Origin: Candidatus Altimarinota bacterium
Lineage (GTDB): Bacteria; Patescibacteriota; Gracilibacteria; UBA4473
DNA length: 10,606 bases
Direction: 5' to 3'
Assembly (NCBI GenBank): GCA_905478675.1
Contig: CAJQJI010000131.1
Span: 1 to 10,606, forward strand
Shown here piece by piece: positions 1-5,905 of this stretch. The notes under the pieces are model-generated. The model was not told the origin of the DNA, made no database searches, and was given only the letters and a program-made list of their open reading frames with translations. A program made the translations under genes and the position numbers. Each line of letters starts with the position of its first letter. The stretch's first letter is position 1.

Positions 1-19
1 CGAGGACGAGAAGAAATAG
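1..19 (+). CDS. C-terminal tail of a gene entering from the left (partial)
   Basis: Only the last five codons can be read, giving Glu-Asp-Glu-Lys-Lys and a TAG stop at 17-19. The acidic/basic tail and the plus-strand terminator 27 bases further on suggest a real gene end, but the other two forward frames also close within about 50 bases, so the frame is not certain. No function can be assigned. Confidence 0.35.
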
Positions 20-44
20 ATTGCTAGAAAGCGAGATTGCTAGA
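18..44. repeat. Short direct repeat AGATTGCTAGA x2
   Basis: The 11-base word AGATTGCTAGA occurs at 18-28 and again at 34-44, a 16-base period, lying between the presumed upstream stop codon and the terminator hairpin. It could be a local duplication in the 3' untranslated region. No function is evident. Confidence 0.5.
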
Positions 45-45
45 T

Positions 46-73
46 AAAGCCCTGCGAGAGTAGGGCTTTTTTT
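46..73 (+). terminator. Rho-independent terminator of the upstream gene
   Basis: An 8-bp perfect stem (AAAGCCCT at 46-53 with AGGGCTTT at 62-69), an 8-base loop and a run of seven T at 67-73. The T-run is on the plus-strand side, so it closes a transcript arriving from the left edge. Confidence 0.85.
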
Positions 74-87
74 AATCTCTAGGTATA

Positions 88-116
88 TTGACATGTTTTT
101 ATAAATATTATATAAT
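88..116 (+). promoter_or_regulatory. Perfect-consensus sigma70-type promoter
   Basis: TTGACA at 88-93 and TATAAT at 111-116 are separated by exactly 17 bases, the full consensus for a housekeeping sigma factor. Transcription would start near 122-124, right at the first small hairpin of the leader. The next coding start is 225 bases away, so the product is either a long 5' leader for the secreted protein at 348 or a separate small RNA. It sits just after the upstream terminator, so it begins a new transcription unit. Confidence 0.75.
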
Positions 117-121
117 AACAA

Positions 122-347
122 ATCTTGAGTTTAATCAAGATCCTATTTCTTAAGTTTTAAAACATAAAAACACAGCCTTAACATATCGGAAAAATCTATT
201 TTCAAATAGATCGTGTGTTCTAATTTTATATTTAAATTAAAAAACGATCTTAAACTTTAGTAAATGATTCTTTGTTTACCAAGCGGCACTATTGCCTTAT
301 AAACTAAGATACACTGTAAATTTCATTAATTCTTAAATCAAAAACAA
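122..347 (+). promoter_or_regulatory. Non-coding structured leader or candidate small RNA
   Basis: No credible open frame exists here. Three inverted repeats are visible. ATCTTGA at 122-128 pairs with TCAAGAT at 135-141 (7 bp, 6-base loop). ATCTATTT at 194-201 pairs with AAATAGAT at 204-211 (7 bp if a 4-base loop is left). AGATCGT at 208-214 pairs with ACGATCT at 244-250. The second and third use the same bases 208-211, so they exclude each other. No known riboswitch class is recognised and there is no T-tailed terminator hairpin before the ATG at 348. Whether this is one leader or a separate RNA followed by an independent promoter at 275-303 cannot be decided from sequence. Confidence 0.4.
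275..303 (+). promoter_or_regulatory. Proximal promoter of the secreted-protein gene
   Basis: TTTACC at 275-280 (4 of 6 to consensus) and TATAAA at 298-303 (5 of 6) with a 17-base spacer. Initiation near 310 would give a leader of about 38 bases to the ATG at 348. It is a second, weaker promoter than the consensus one at 88-116. Confidence 0.5.
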
Positions 348-1124
348 ATGAAAAAATCACCTTTAGCGTTCATGTTACTTATGGCTTTGGCCTTTAGCTC
401 ACAAGCCAATGCCCAACTTATTAATGCAGGGGCTGCGATCGGTGCCTCGGCTACCGTAAATACAGATATTGATTGTAGTAACGCGCCTGTTACTCAAGGT
501 CCAGAAAACTTAGCCTGGCAAGCGGCTTGTAATCCGCGGGCCCAAGGTGAACGTCAACCTAATCCTGAAATGGAAGCGAAGCGCGCCGATCTAGAAGCCG
601 CTCGTGAAAATGTGGTGGACCTTCGGGCTGAACAACAAGCCGAAATCGAAGCTCGTAGAGAAGAAACGCAGTCTATGAATACGGAACTGCGAACAAGTGT
701 TCAAGCGGGTGAAACTGATCGAGAGGAAGCGAAGGCGCAGATTACGGCTCAGCGAGAAGAAGCTCGTGAAGAAGGCGTTGAAAATCGTGAAGAACGAGCG
801 GAAGCTCGAACAGAAGTTGTTAGCAGTCGTCAAGCGATGGTTGACACTCGTATCGCTCAAATTAGAGAAAAAGATTCGGGTTTAGCCGATATTATGGAAG
901 ACTATTATGGGCAAATTATGGCGAAAGTTGAAGCCGTTCAAGCGAAGCAAACGGCTTTAATTGAAGCGGTTAAATCTGAAAGTATGACGGCGGCTGACGC
1001 AAAAGTTGAATTTAAGGCTTATATTGAAGTTGAAAAAGCTTCAATTCAAACTTTAATGACCGAAATGAAAGCGGCTATTACGGCGTACCGATCTGCTAAA
1101 ATTGATGATATTGATGGCGAATAG
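348..1124 (+). CDS. Secreted, highly charged helical (coiled-coil) protein of unknown function
   Basis: The protein is 258 residues. Residues 1-22 form a classic Sec signal peptide: two lysines, a hydrophobic core rich in Leu/Met/Ala, and an Ala-Asn-Ala cleavage site before Gln23. This also fixes the start codon. The mature N terminus (23-60) is small-residue rich and carries Cys43; Cys61 follows, and the pair could form the only disulfide. From about 71 to the end the sequence is Glu/Arg/Lys/Ala/Gln-rich with almost no Pro or Gly, as expected for one long helix or coiled coil. There is no lipobox and no C-terminal anchor, so a periplasmic or cell-surface soluble protein is likely. It stands alone between a promoter region and a strong terminator. 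I do not recognise a family; scattered similarity to myosin-like or Spy-like helical proteins would be expected from composition alone. No Shine-Dalgarno precedes the ATG. Confidence 0.85.
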   Translation: MKKSPLAFMLLMALAFSSQANAQLINAGAAIGASATVNTDIDCSNAPVTQGPENLAWQAACNPRAQGERQPNPEMEAKRADLEAARENVVDLRAEQQAEIEARREETQSMNTELRTSVQAGETDREEAKAQITAQREEAREEGVENREERAEARTEVVSSRQAMVDTRIAQIREKDSGLADIMEDYYGQIMAKVEAVQAKQTALIEAVKSESMTAADAKVEFKAYIEVEKASIQTLMTEMKAAITAYRSAKIDDIDGE

Positions 1125-1150
1125 TCTATAAAATAGAGATTGTTATGTTT

Positions 1151-1184
1151 AAAAAACCAGTGAGAAATACTCACTGGTTTTTTT
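1151..1184 (+). terminator. Rho-independent terminator of the secreted-protein gene
   Basis: A stem of at least 11 bp: the CCAGTGAG core at 1157-1164 pairs with CTCACTGG at 1170-1177 and is extended by A/T pairs outside. It has a 5-base loop at 1165-1169 and seven T at 1178-1184. It lies 27 bases after the TAG stop. Confidence 0.9.
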
Positions 1185-1212
1185 GTCTTAATTTTAAGCG
1201 AAGAATTAGATA

Positions 1213-1239
1213 TAAAAAAACCGGCCTAAGACCGGTTTT
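1213..1239 (-). terminator. Rho-independent terminator after rplA
   Basis: On the minus strand AAAACCGG (1239-1232) pairs with CCGGTTTT (1224-1217) across a 7-base loop, followed by a T-run from the A-tract at 1214-1220. It ends the secE-nusG-rplK-rplA transcript 27 bases past the rplA stop. The plus side also has some T residues, so it may work weakly in both directions. Confidence 0.88.
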
Positions 1240-1266
1240 AATTTTATTATCCCAATAAGGGCCTCC

Positions 1267-1959
1267 TTATTCAGCGTCTGTATCAAGATTGATTTTGATT
1301 CCAGGCCCCATCGTCGAATTAATGGTTAATTTTTTGATGTAAACCCCTTTTTGACCAGATGGTTTAGCATCTTGAATCGCTTTAATCATCGCTTCTAGAT
1401 TGGCTAGAAGTTTATCTTCTCCGAAAGAAAGTTTTCCGAAAACCGTGTGAACGATTCCAAATTTATCATTTCTAAATTCAAGTCGTCCGGCTACTAGTTC
1501 TTTAATTACTTTTTCAATGTCTGGTGTTACCGTTCCTGTTTTAGGATTTGGCATTAGACCTTTTGGTCCAAGTGTTCGAGCGGCTTTGGCTAGCACTCGC
1601 ATCATGTCAGGTGTGGCTACTAAGGCATCAAAATCAGTCCAACCTTTAGACATACGATCTACTAGTTCTTCACCACCAGCTTCAACCGCTCCAGCGGCTT
1701 TAGCGGCTTTTTCTTTATCATCAGCACAAACCGCTACTACTCGAACCGTTTTTCCACTCCCGTTTGGCAGTGAGATAGTCGAACGAATTTGTTGGTCTGC
1801 ATGACGTGGATCAATTCCAAGTGTGAAGTGGATTTCAGCCGTTGCATCAAATTTAACCTTGCTGTGTTTAAGCATAAGTTTTAAAGCTTCAGCTACAGAG
1901 TAACTGGTTTCGGTTCCAATGGCTTCGTAAGCCGCTTTCAAGTGTTTAGACTTGTTCAT
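1267..1959 (-). CDS. rplA: 50S ribosomal protein L1 (uL1)
   Basis: L1 forms the mobile L1 stalk of the large subunit, binds 23S rRNA near the E site and helps move deacylated tRNA out. In many bacteria it also represses its own operon by binding the mRNA. The protein is 230 residues, the usual length. It shows the family signature around residues 130-145 (TLGPKGLMPNPKTGTVT), the preceding domain II stretch with a VATPDMM segment, and the C-terminal NSTMGPGIKIN block of domain I. It is the last gene of the block; a 90-base gap (1960-2049) separates it from rplK and a terminator follows. Some Patescibacteria are reported to lack L1, so its presence is useful for placing the organism. The start is the only sensible ATG. 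No Shine-Dalgarno is seen upstream, only an A-rich context. Confidence 0.97.
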   Translation of the reverse strand: MNKSKHLKAAYEAIGTETSYSVAEALKLMLKHSKVKFDATAEIHFTLGIDPRHADQQIRSTISLPNGSGKTVRVVAVCADDKEKAAKAAGAVEAGGEELVDRMSKGWTDFDALVATPDMMRVLAKAARTLGPKGLMPNPKTGTVTPDIEKVIKELVAGRLEFRNDKFGIVHTVFGKLSFGEDKLLANLEAMIKAIQDAKPSGQKGVYIKKLTINSTMGPGIKINLDTDAE

Positions 1960-2049
1960 TTTTATAAGGGTTAGTGGTAAATGGCGCCGTTCCTTTGTTA
2001 AAACTTAGAATGGCTCCCACAGAATAGTGGACGTTTTTAGTAAAATTAC

Positions 2050-2514
2050 TTAAGCAATTTTAACTTTTTTGGCTGGAGCATCTGGTACTTCTAAGCCCAT
2101 TTGTTGAGCTGATCCGTACATAATCCAAGCCGCGGCTTCAATGTCATTCGCATTAAGGTCTGGCATTTTTGCTTCGGCTACTTCTTTAAGTTGAGCCCAA
2201 GTAATTTTTCCTACTTTTTCAGTATTTGGTCGACCAGAACCTTTTGGAAGATTGATTTTCTTTTTAATTAAATCAGAAGCTGGCGGTTGTTTGAACTCTA
2301 GTTCAAAGCTTTTGTCTTCAAAAACGTAACAAATACAAGGAATCTTGTAGCCGTTAGCTTTGTGGTCCATAGTTCCATCGTTGAATCGTTTAACGAATTC
2401 TTGGATGTTGATACCATGTTGACCAATAACAGGTCCAACTGGAGGGGCTGGAGTAGCTCCACCAGCAGGTAGAGTAATGGCAAATTTGGAAGCGAATGGT
2501 TTTTTTGGAGGCAT
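2050..2514 (-). CDS. rplK: 50S ribosomal protein L11 (uL11)
   Basis: L11 binds the GTPase-associated centre of 23S rRNA at the base of the L7/L12 stalk and takes part in factor-dependent GTP hydrolysis. The protein has 154 residues, slightly longer than the usual ~142 because of a few extra N- and C-terminal residues. The N-terminal domain contains the hallmark LPAGGATPAPPVGPVIGQHGI-like stretch (about 14-34), where VIGQ replaces the commoner ALGQ, followed by NIQEFVKRFND. The C-terminal RNA-binding domain has the KINLPKGSGRPN and GKITWAQLKEVAEAKMPDLN blocks. It lies between nusG (101-base gap) and rplA (90-base gap) in the conserved order. A good internal promoter lies in the upstream gap. 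No Shine-Dalgarno precedes the ATG. Confidence 0.97.
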   Translation of the reverse strand: MPPKKPFASKFAITLPAGGATPAPPVGPVIGQHGINIQEFVKRFNDGTMDHKANGYKIPCICYVFEDKSFELEFKQPPASDLIKKKINLPKGSGRPNTEKVGKITWAQLKEVAEAKMPDLNANDIEAAAWIMYGSAQQMGLEVPDAPAKKVKIA

Positions 2515-2547
2515 ATTTAGGAGCCGTTAAGCTTTTTAATCAGGCAA

Positions 2548-2575
2548 TTTATAATCACTACCAAGACTTTGGCAA
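2548..2575 (-). promoter_or_regulatory. Internal promoter before rplK
   Basis: Read on the minus strand, TTGCCA (2575-2570, 5 of 6) and TATAAA (2553-2548, 5 of 6) are 16 bases apart. Initiation near 2541 gives a 26-base leader to rplK. This would allow rplK-rplA to be made separately from secE-nusG. Confidence 0.6.
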
Positions 2576-2615
2576 GATAATTTTTAACTAAAATGTTGCA
2601 GCACAAAGGTTTAAG

Positions 2616-3164
2616 TTAAACTTTTAGTACTACTTGAGTGAAATCTAGTTCTACTGGCGTGTCTCGATCGAAAATTGAAACCATCACGGTTACCTTCGCT
2701 TTTGATGGATTTACTTCAGAGATCGCCCCCTCGTAATTAGAGAATGGACCTTCTTTAATAGTGACAAGGTCACCAACTTTAAGTTTGATTTCAGCATTTG
2801 GTTCGTCTTGTCCCATTCGTCGTTGAATGACCCCAAATTCTTCTGGGAGTACTGGGACTGGGGTATTACCCGATCCGACAAATCCAGTTACGTTTGGTGT
2901 GTTTCGTACTACGAACCATGAAGCATCAGTCACTAACATGTTTACTAATACGTATCCGGGAAATAAGTTTCGTTCAACGACGACTTGTTTCCCGTTTTTT
3001 ACCGTTACTACTTTTTCTTTAGCGACTACTATCTCAAAAATGTAGTCTTGCATATTCATCGATTCGATTCGTTGTTCCAACGACTTTTTTACAGAATCTT
3101 CATACCCTGAGTAAGTATGAATAACGTACCATTGTTTACCGAGTGACGAATCTTGTTTAGACAT
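2616..3164 (-). CDS. nusG: Transcription termination/antitermination factor NusG
   Basis: NusG binds the clamp of RNA polymerase, suppresses or modulates pausing, and couples transcription to the ribosome or to Rho. The protein is 182 residues, a normal length. The NGN domain starts with the KQWYVIHTYSGYED motif (about residues 10-23) and includes the NLFPGYVLVNM strand and the WFVVRNTPNVTGFVG block. After a linker containing PEEFGVIQRRM, the KOW domain runs from about 130 (VGDLVTIKEGPFSNYEG) to the end. It is 33 bases downstream of secE, the usual bacterial pairing, and 101 bases before rplK. The start at MSKQDSS fits family alignments. No Shine-Dalgarno is visible. Confidence 0.97.
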   Translation of the reverse strand: MSKQDSSLGKQWYVIHTYSGYEDSVKKSLEQRIESMNMQDYIFEIVVAKEKVVTVKNGKQVVVERNLFPGYVLVNMLVTDASWFVVRNTPNVTGFVGSGNTPVPVLPEEFGVIQRRMGQDEPNAEIKLKVGDLVTIKEGPFSNYEGAISEVNPSKAKVTVMVSIFDRDTPVELDFTQVVLKV

Positions 3165-3197
3165 GAATGGGAGAAAAGATAATTTAGAGGAAGAGGA

Positions 3198-3398
3198 TTA
3201 ACCAATTAAGTAAAGTACAACTTCACTTAAGGTAGCATCTACAAATCCAAGGAAGATACCAACAATAAGCATGATTGATAATACAAGAATCATAGAGTGA
3301 ACCGCTTGTTTTTGGGTTGGCCACGTTACGTTATTTAATTCACCCCAACGAGCTTTGAAGAAGTTTTGAACACGGTTACCGGTTTTTGGTGTTGCCAT
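3198..3398 (-). CDS. secE: Preprotein translocase subunit SecE
   Basis: SecE is the small clamp-like subunit that holds the two halves of SecY together in the SecYEG export channel. The 66-residue protein is the short, single-membrane-span form found in most bacteria. An amphipathic N-terminal part ends in the diagnostic ELNNVTWPTQKQA motif (about 20-32), followed by one transmembrane helix (about 34-60) rich in Leu/Ile/Val. It is the first gene of the minus-strand secE-nusG-rplK-rplA block and is preceded by a promoter at 3452-3483. No tRNA-Trp gene, often found just upstream, is present. Confidence 0.96.
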   Translation of the reverse strand: MATPKTGNRVQNFFKARWGELNNVTWPTQKQAVHSMILVLSIMLIVGIFLGFVDATLSEVVLYLIG

Positions 3399-3421
3399 TT
3401 AAGTTGGAATTATTTTCTGAA

Positions 3422-3445
3422 GCCACTCCTAAAAAGGCCGGTGGC
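3422..3445 (-). promoter_or_regulatory. Small hairpin in the secE leader
   Basis: GCCAC at 3445-3441 and GTGGC at 3426-3422 (minus-strand reading) can form a 5-bp stem around a 14-base loop, 23 bases before the secE start and within the predicted leader. It may tune translation of the first gene. No protein-binding motif is recognised. Confidence 0.35.
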
Positions 3446-3451
3446 ACGTCC

Positions 3452-3483
3452 TGTATAGTGTTTTTTTTAGTTTCGTTTGTCAA
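3452..3483 (-). promoter_or_regulatory. Promoter of the secE-nusG-rplK-rplA block
   Basis: A perfect TTGACA is at 3483-3478 on the minus strand. The best -10 is TATACA at 3457-3452 (4 of 6), with an unusually long 20-base spacer holding eight consecutive A. CACTAT at 3460-3455 would give 17 bases but fits worse. The position just after the neighbouring terminator and 54 bases before secE supports a real promoter. The exact -10 is unsure. Confidence 0.55.
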
Positions 3484-3504
3484 ATTTAAAGCCAGCTTGA
3501 TCTT

Positions 3505-3543
3505 AAAAAAAAACTCTTCTTTTATTTAAAAGAAGAGTTTTTT
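3505..3543 (-). terminator. Rho-independent terminator after the small membrane-protein pair
   Basis: A long stem with core CTCTTCTTTT (3514-3523) pairing with AAAAGAAGAG (3528-3537), a 4-base loop, and A/T extensions on both sides. The minus-strand T-run of nine (A at 3505-3513) makes it a terminator for the gene at 3568-3873. The plus side has six T, so it could act in both directions. It separates that unit from the secE promoter. Confidence 0.88.
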
Positions 3544-3567
3544 ATTATTCAATTTGTAATCTGTTTT

Positions 3568-3873
3568 TTACTTTTGAGCTGATTGCGCTTCTGTAAGCTC
3601 CTTTTTGTAAATTTCAATTCTGAAGTTTTCAGCTTCGATATGTGCTTGCGTTAAATCTGAATCTTCAATGAAGGTCATAAATAAAACTTCAAGTGCCGAT
3701 TGATTGTCTTGTTTGTAACTTGGAATAGCACTAGCGGCTATAACAAAGGCTGTAATAAGTACAAGACTTCCAGTAAAAAATGAGACTTTTTGATTCAAAA
3801 CTGTTGGATTTTTCTGAACAGTTTTTTTGGTTGATTTTTTGTTTTTAGTTTTGGTGTTTTTTTTAGTAGTCAT
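3568..3873 (-). CDS. Small single-pass membrane protein of unknown function, long copy
   Basis: The protein is 101 residues. It has a strongly basic N terminus (eleven Lys in the first 21 residues), one transmembrane helix (about 31-50) and a C-terminal part of about 50 residues with mixed charge that is probably helical (70-101). Positive-inside bias predicts a cytoplasmic N terminus and an outside C terminus. The membrane segment and its flanks align without gaps to the upstream small gene (residues 30-52 here with 19-41 there, 11 of 23 identical, including TG, VL and a closing PS), so the two look like diverged tandem duplicates. It is preceded by an extended -10 promoter overlapping the neighbour's stop and followed by a strong terminator. 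There is no signal cleavage site and no pilin-type motif. I do not recognise a family. Confidence 0.75.
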   Translation of the reverse strand: MTTKKNTKTKNKKSTKKTVQKNPTVLNQKVSFFTGSLVLITAFVIAASAIPSYKQDNQSALEVLFMTFIEDSDLTQAHIEAENFRIEIYKKELTEAQSAQK

Positions 3874-3922
3874 AATTTCATTAGAATAAGAAAATAAAAG
3901 AATATTTCTATGATTCTGGTTA

Positions 3923-3931
3923 ATTATAACA
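3923..3931 (-). promoter_or_regulatory. Extended -10 promoter between the two small membrane-protein genes
   Basis: On the minus strand TGT-TATAAT (3931-3923) is an extended -10 element with a perfect -10 hexamer. It overlaps the stop codon of the upstream gene (3926-3924). No good -35 exists at 17 bases (TTGTTA is at 15), consistent with an extended -10 type. The leader to the ATG at 3873 would be about 43 bases. Confidence 0.5.
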
Positions 3932-4109
3932 CACTAGAAATATTAACAAGACTGGCTTGTAGTAAGTTTGAGAAATTTGCATCTGGGCTTGGCATAACGC
4001 TAAAAGCACAAATTGCGGCGCCCGCTAGAACGGCTGTTCCCGTTACAGTTGATACTTGAGTTCCTTTTACTTTTTGTAATAGGTTGGTTGCAGAGTTTGT
4101 GTTGGCCAT
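3924..4109 (-). CDS. Small single-pass membrane protein of unknown function, short copy
   Basis: The 61-residue protein has a polar, mildly basic N terminus (1-18), one hydrophobic helix of small residues (about 21-39, Ala/Gly/Val-rich), and a short tail of about 20 residues after a Pro-Ser-Pro turn. Its membrane region matches the downstream gene's at 11 of 23 positions without gaps, so the pair probably arose by duplication, with the other copy gaining a longer charged tail. A near-consensus promoter 39 bases upstream strongly supports expression despite the small size. The hydrophobic stretch ending SVMPSPDA resembles a signal peptide, but no clear cleavage motif is present. Function is unknown; a small membrane-complex subunit or membrane regulator are possibilities I cannot separate. 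Confidence 0.7.
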   Translation of the reverse strand: MANTNSATNLLQKVKGTQVSTVTGTAVLAGAAICAFSVMPSPDANFSNLLQASLVNISSVL

Positions 4110-4147
4110 TTTGTTTTTGGGTTAGAAGATTAAAAAGGCTATATCAC

Positions 4148-4176
4148 ATTATACCGCAATTTTTACATAAAATCAA
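4148..4176 (-). promoter_or_regulatory. Promoter of the small membrane-protein pair
   Basis: Minus strand TTGATT (4176-4171, 4 of 6) and a perfect TATAAT (4153-4148) with a 17-base spacer. Transcription would begin near 4141, about 31 bases before the ATG at 4109. A further TTGACA lies at 4196-4191 with no properly spaced -10. Confidence 0.72.
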
Positions 4177-4283
4177 ATATAATACATAAAGTGTCAAATT
4201 AGCTGTGTTTGCTTTTATTAAGCTACTTAATCTTACTGGTTAATGATTAATAATAGATTTTTTTGCTTTAGTTTGATGGTAAA

Positions 4284-5855
4284 TTAAAAATCTAAAAAGT
4301 CGTCGACTGAGGCTTTTTCGGTCACCGGGGCCGCTGGTGCACTGCCACCACTTTTTACAATTCGAACTTGAAACCCTTCAACCCCAAATAAAGCGGCAAT
4401 AGCTTTATTTATAGAATTTTTTACTTCGGTTTGATCTAGTTTCTCGCGATGAAACTCTGAACCTGTATTAAAGGTAATAAGATTGCCGTCAACACTAGGG
4501 GTAGTGGTGAGAAATGATTTTTTGGCAAAGACGGCAATACCTGCTTTTTGGGCAATGTTTTCCATTTGGCGTTTAAGGGTGCCGGCATTTAAGCTTTCGC
4601 CAGTAGCAGGCGGAGCGGTGTTTTCTTTAACGCTGTTTGTTGGTATGGCTGGTGCGTTTGCCTCGGGCGAGATAGGGGCGGCTGGTGTTGGGGCTGTATC
4701 ACCTTCAAATACAAAGCCATCGCTTGTTTTAGGCGCTGCCGCTGGGGTGACGGTTGGAGCTGGTGTAGCTTGTGGCTTTGGGGGCACAGTGGGTTTTGGC
4801 GTGGCAACCGTTTGAGCCGGGCTTTGAACGGGGGCGGATACGGCTGTGTTTTGAGTGAGATTAATAATGGCTATTTCTAGAGGCAGTTCGATAATAGGGG
4901 AGGTTTTAAGGCGTTGCAGAGCGACTTCAAATTCTTCAATACATTTTAACGTGAATCCTAAATCAGCTTGTCCTAGTTGGGAGAGCATTTGTTCACGCAA
5001 GTAGCCTAAAAAGTCATGGCCAAAAGATCTGAAGTCGGATCCGTTTTGGCTTAAATGTTTTAGGATATTAAGTCCGGCTTGGCTGTCGCCATTTTTTAGT
5101 GCATCGTAGAGGTTGATAAGTGTGCCCGTATCAGATACTCCTAAGCTAAGTTGCGTATCTTCTTGGGTTACCTTGTTTTCGGTTTCGGCTGCTACTTGTT
5201 CTAGCAATGAGATTGCATCTCTTAAACCGCCTTCCGCTTTGCGTGAAATTAGGTCTAACGCGGGCGCTTCGGCTGAGATACCTTCTTTTTCGGCAATATA
5301 AGCAAGTCTATCTGTTAGTTGGTCAAGCGTGAAACGCTGGAACGAAAAGGTTTGGCAGCGACTGCGAATAGTTTCTGGTACCTTGTGCATTTCCGTTGTG
5401 GCCAGACAGAAAAAAGCATGATCGGGTGGTTCTTCTAATGTTTTTAGTAGCGCATTAAAGGCTTCTTTGGTCATCATGTGGACCTCATCGATGATATACA
5501 CTTTTCGCTTAGCGACATTGGGGGCGAAGTTTATTTTTTCTCTTAAATCACGAATTTCATCAATTCCACGGTTACTGGCCGCATCAATTTCAATCACGTC
5601 TATTAAAGTTCCGTCGGCAGTCCCCGTACAAAAGCGACAAGTGCCACACGGGTCTCCGTCTTGCAGGTTTTCACAATTTAGGCCTTTAGCAAAAATTCGA
5701 GCGGTTGAGGTTTTTCCGGTTCCGCGGCTACCGGTAAATAAATAGGCATGAGAGGGCTTTTGAGCCTTAAGCGCATTTTGTAACGTTCGACGCACAGCTT
5801 CTTGTCCGACTAAATCAGAAAAAGTTTGCGGACGGTATTTGAGGAATAACGACAT
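4284..5855 (-). CDS. dnaX: DNA polymerase III subunit gamma/tau (clamp loader ATPase)
   Basis: DnaX is the ATPase motor of the sliding-clamp loader. In its long (tau) form it also ties polymerase and helicase together. The protein is 523 residues. The AAA+ module has Walker A GSRGTGKT (42-49), a four-cysteine zinc site (C61, C70, C73, C76), Walker B with DEVH (123-126) and the SRC arginine-finger motif (165-167). The collar domain ends near 335 and is followed by a Pro/Ala/Thr-rich flexible linker (about 338-420). A C-terminal folded domain (about 421-500) is followed by a short tail ending DDFLDF. The gene starts back-to-back with the plus-strand gene at 5906, only 50 bases apart. I see no convincing terminator after its stop, so transcripts may run into the small-gene unit downstream. 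A single A6 run late in the gene is not a persuasive frameshift site, so a gamma form is not supported. No Shine-Dalgarno precedes the ATG. Confidence 0.97.
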   Translation of the reverse strand: MSLFLKYRPQTFSDLVGQEAVRRTLQNALKAQKPSHAYLFTGSRGTGKTSTARIFAKGLNCENLQDGDPCGTCRFCTGTADGTLIDVIEIDAASNRGIDEIRDLREKINFAPNVAKRKVYIIDEVHMMTKEAFNALLKTLEEPPDHAFFCLATTEMHKVPETIRSRCQTFSFQRFTLDQLTDRLAYIAEKEGISAEAPALDLISRKAEGGLRDAISLLEQVAAETENKVTQEDTQLSLGVSDTGTLINLYDALKNGDSQAGLNILKHLSQNGSDFRSFGHDFLGYLREQMLSQLGQADLGFTLKCIEEFEVALQRLKTSPIIELPLEIAIINLTQNTAVSAPVQSPAQTVATPKPTVPPKPQATPAPTVTPAAAPKTSDGFVFEGDTAPTPAAPISPEANAPAIPTNSVKENTAPPATGESLNAGTLKRQMENIAQKAGIAVFAKKSFLTTTPSVDGNLITFNTGSEFHREKLDQTEVKNSINKAIAALFGVEGFQVRIVKSGGSAPAAPVTEKASVDDFLDF

Positions 5856-5905
5856 TAAGTGAGTTTATTTTTAGGGTGTTTTGAGTGTAGATAAAATTTA
5901 TTTAA

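Noticed and set aside
1517..1804. Plus-strand open frame inside rplA, and similar open frames opposite dnaX, ftsW, murG and nusG
   Set aside because: They lie entirely within strongly supported genes on the other strand and encode low-complexity or unconvincing proteins; they are shadows.
4201..4283. Terminator after dnaX (TTAATC...GATTAA and TTAAGTAGCTTAA inverted repeats)
   Set aside because: The stems are AT-only and short, without a following T-run on the minus strand.
4518..4523. Programmed frameshift site in dnaX (A6 run on the coding strand)
   Set aside because: It lies in the C-terminal domain, lacks a clear slippery heptamer in the right frame and has no obvious downstream stem, so it would not yield a typical gamma subunit.
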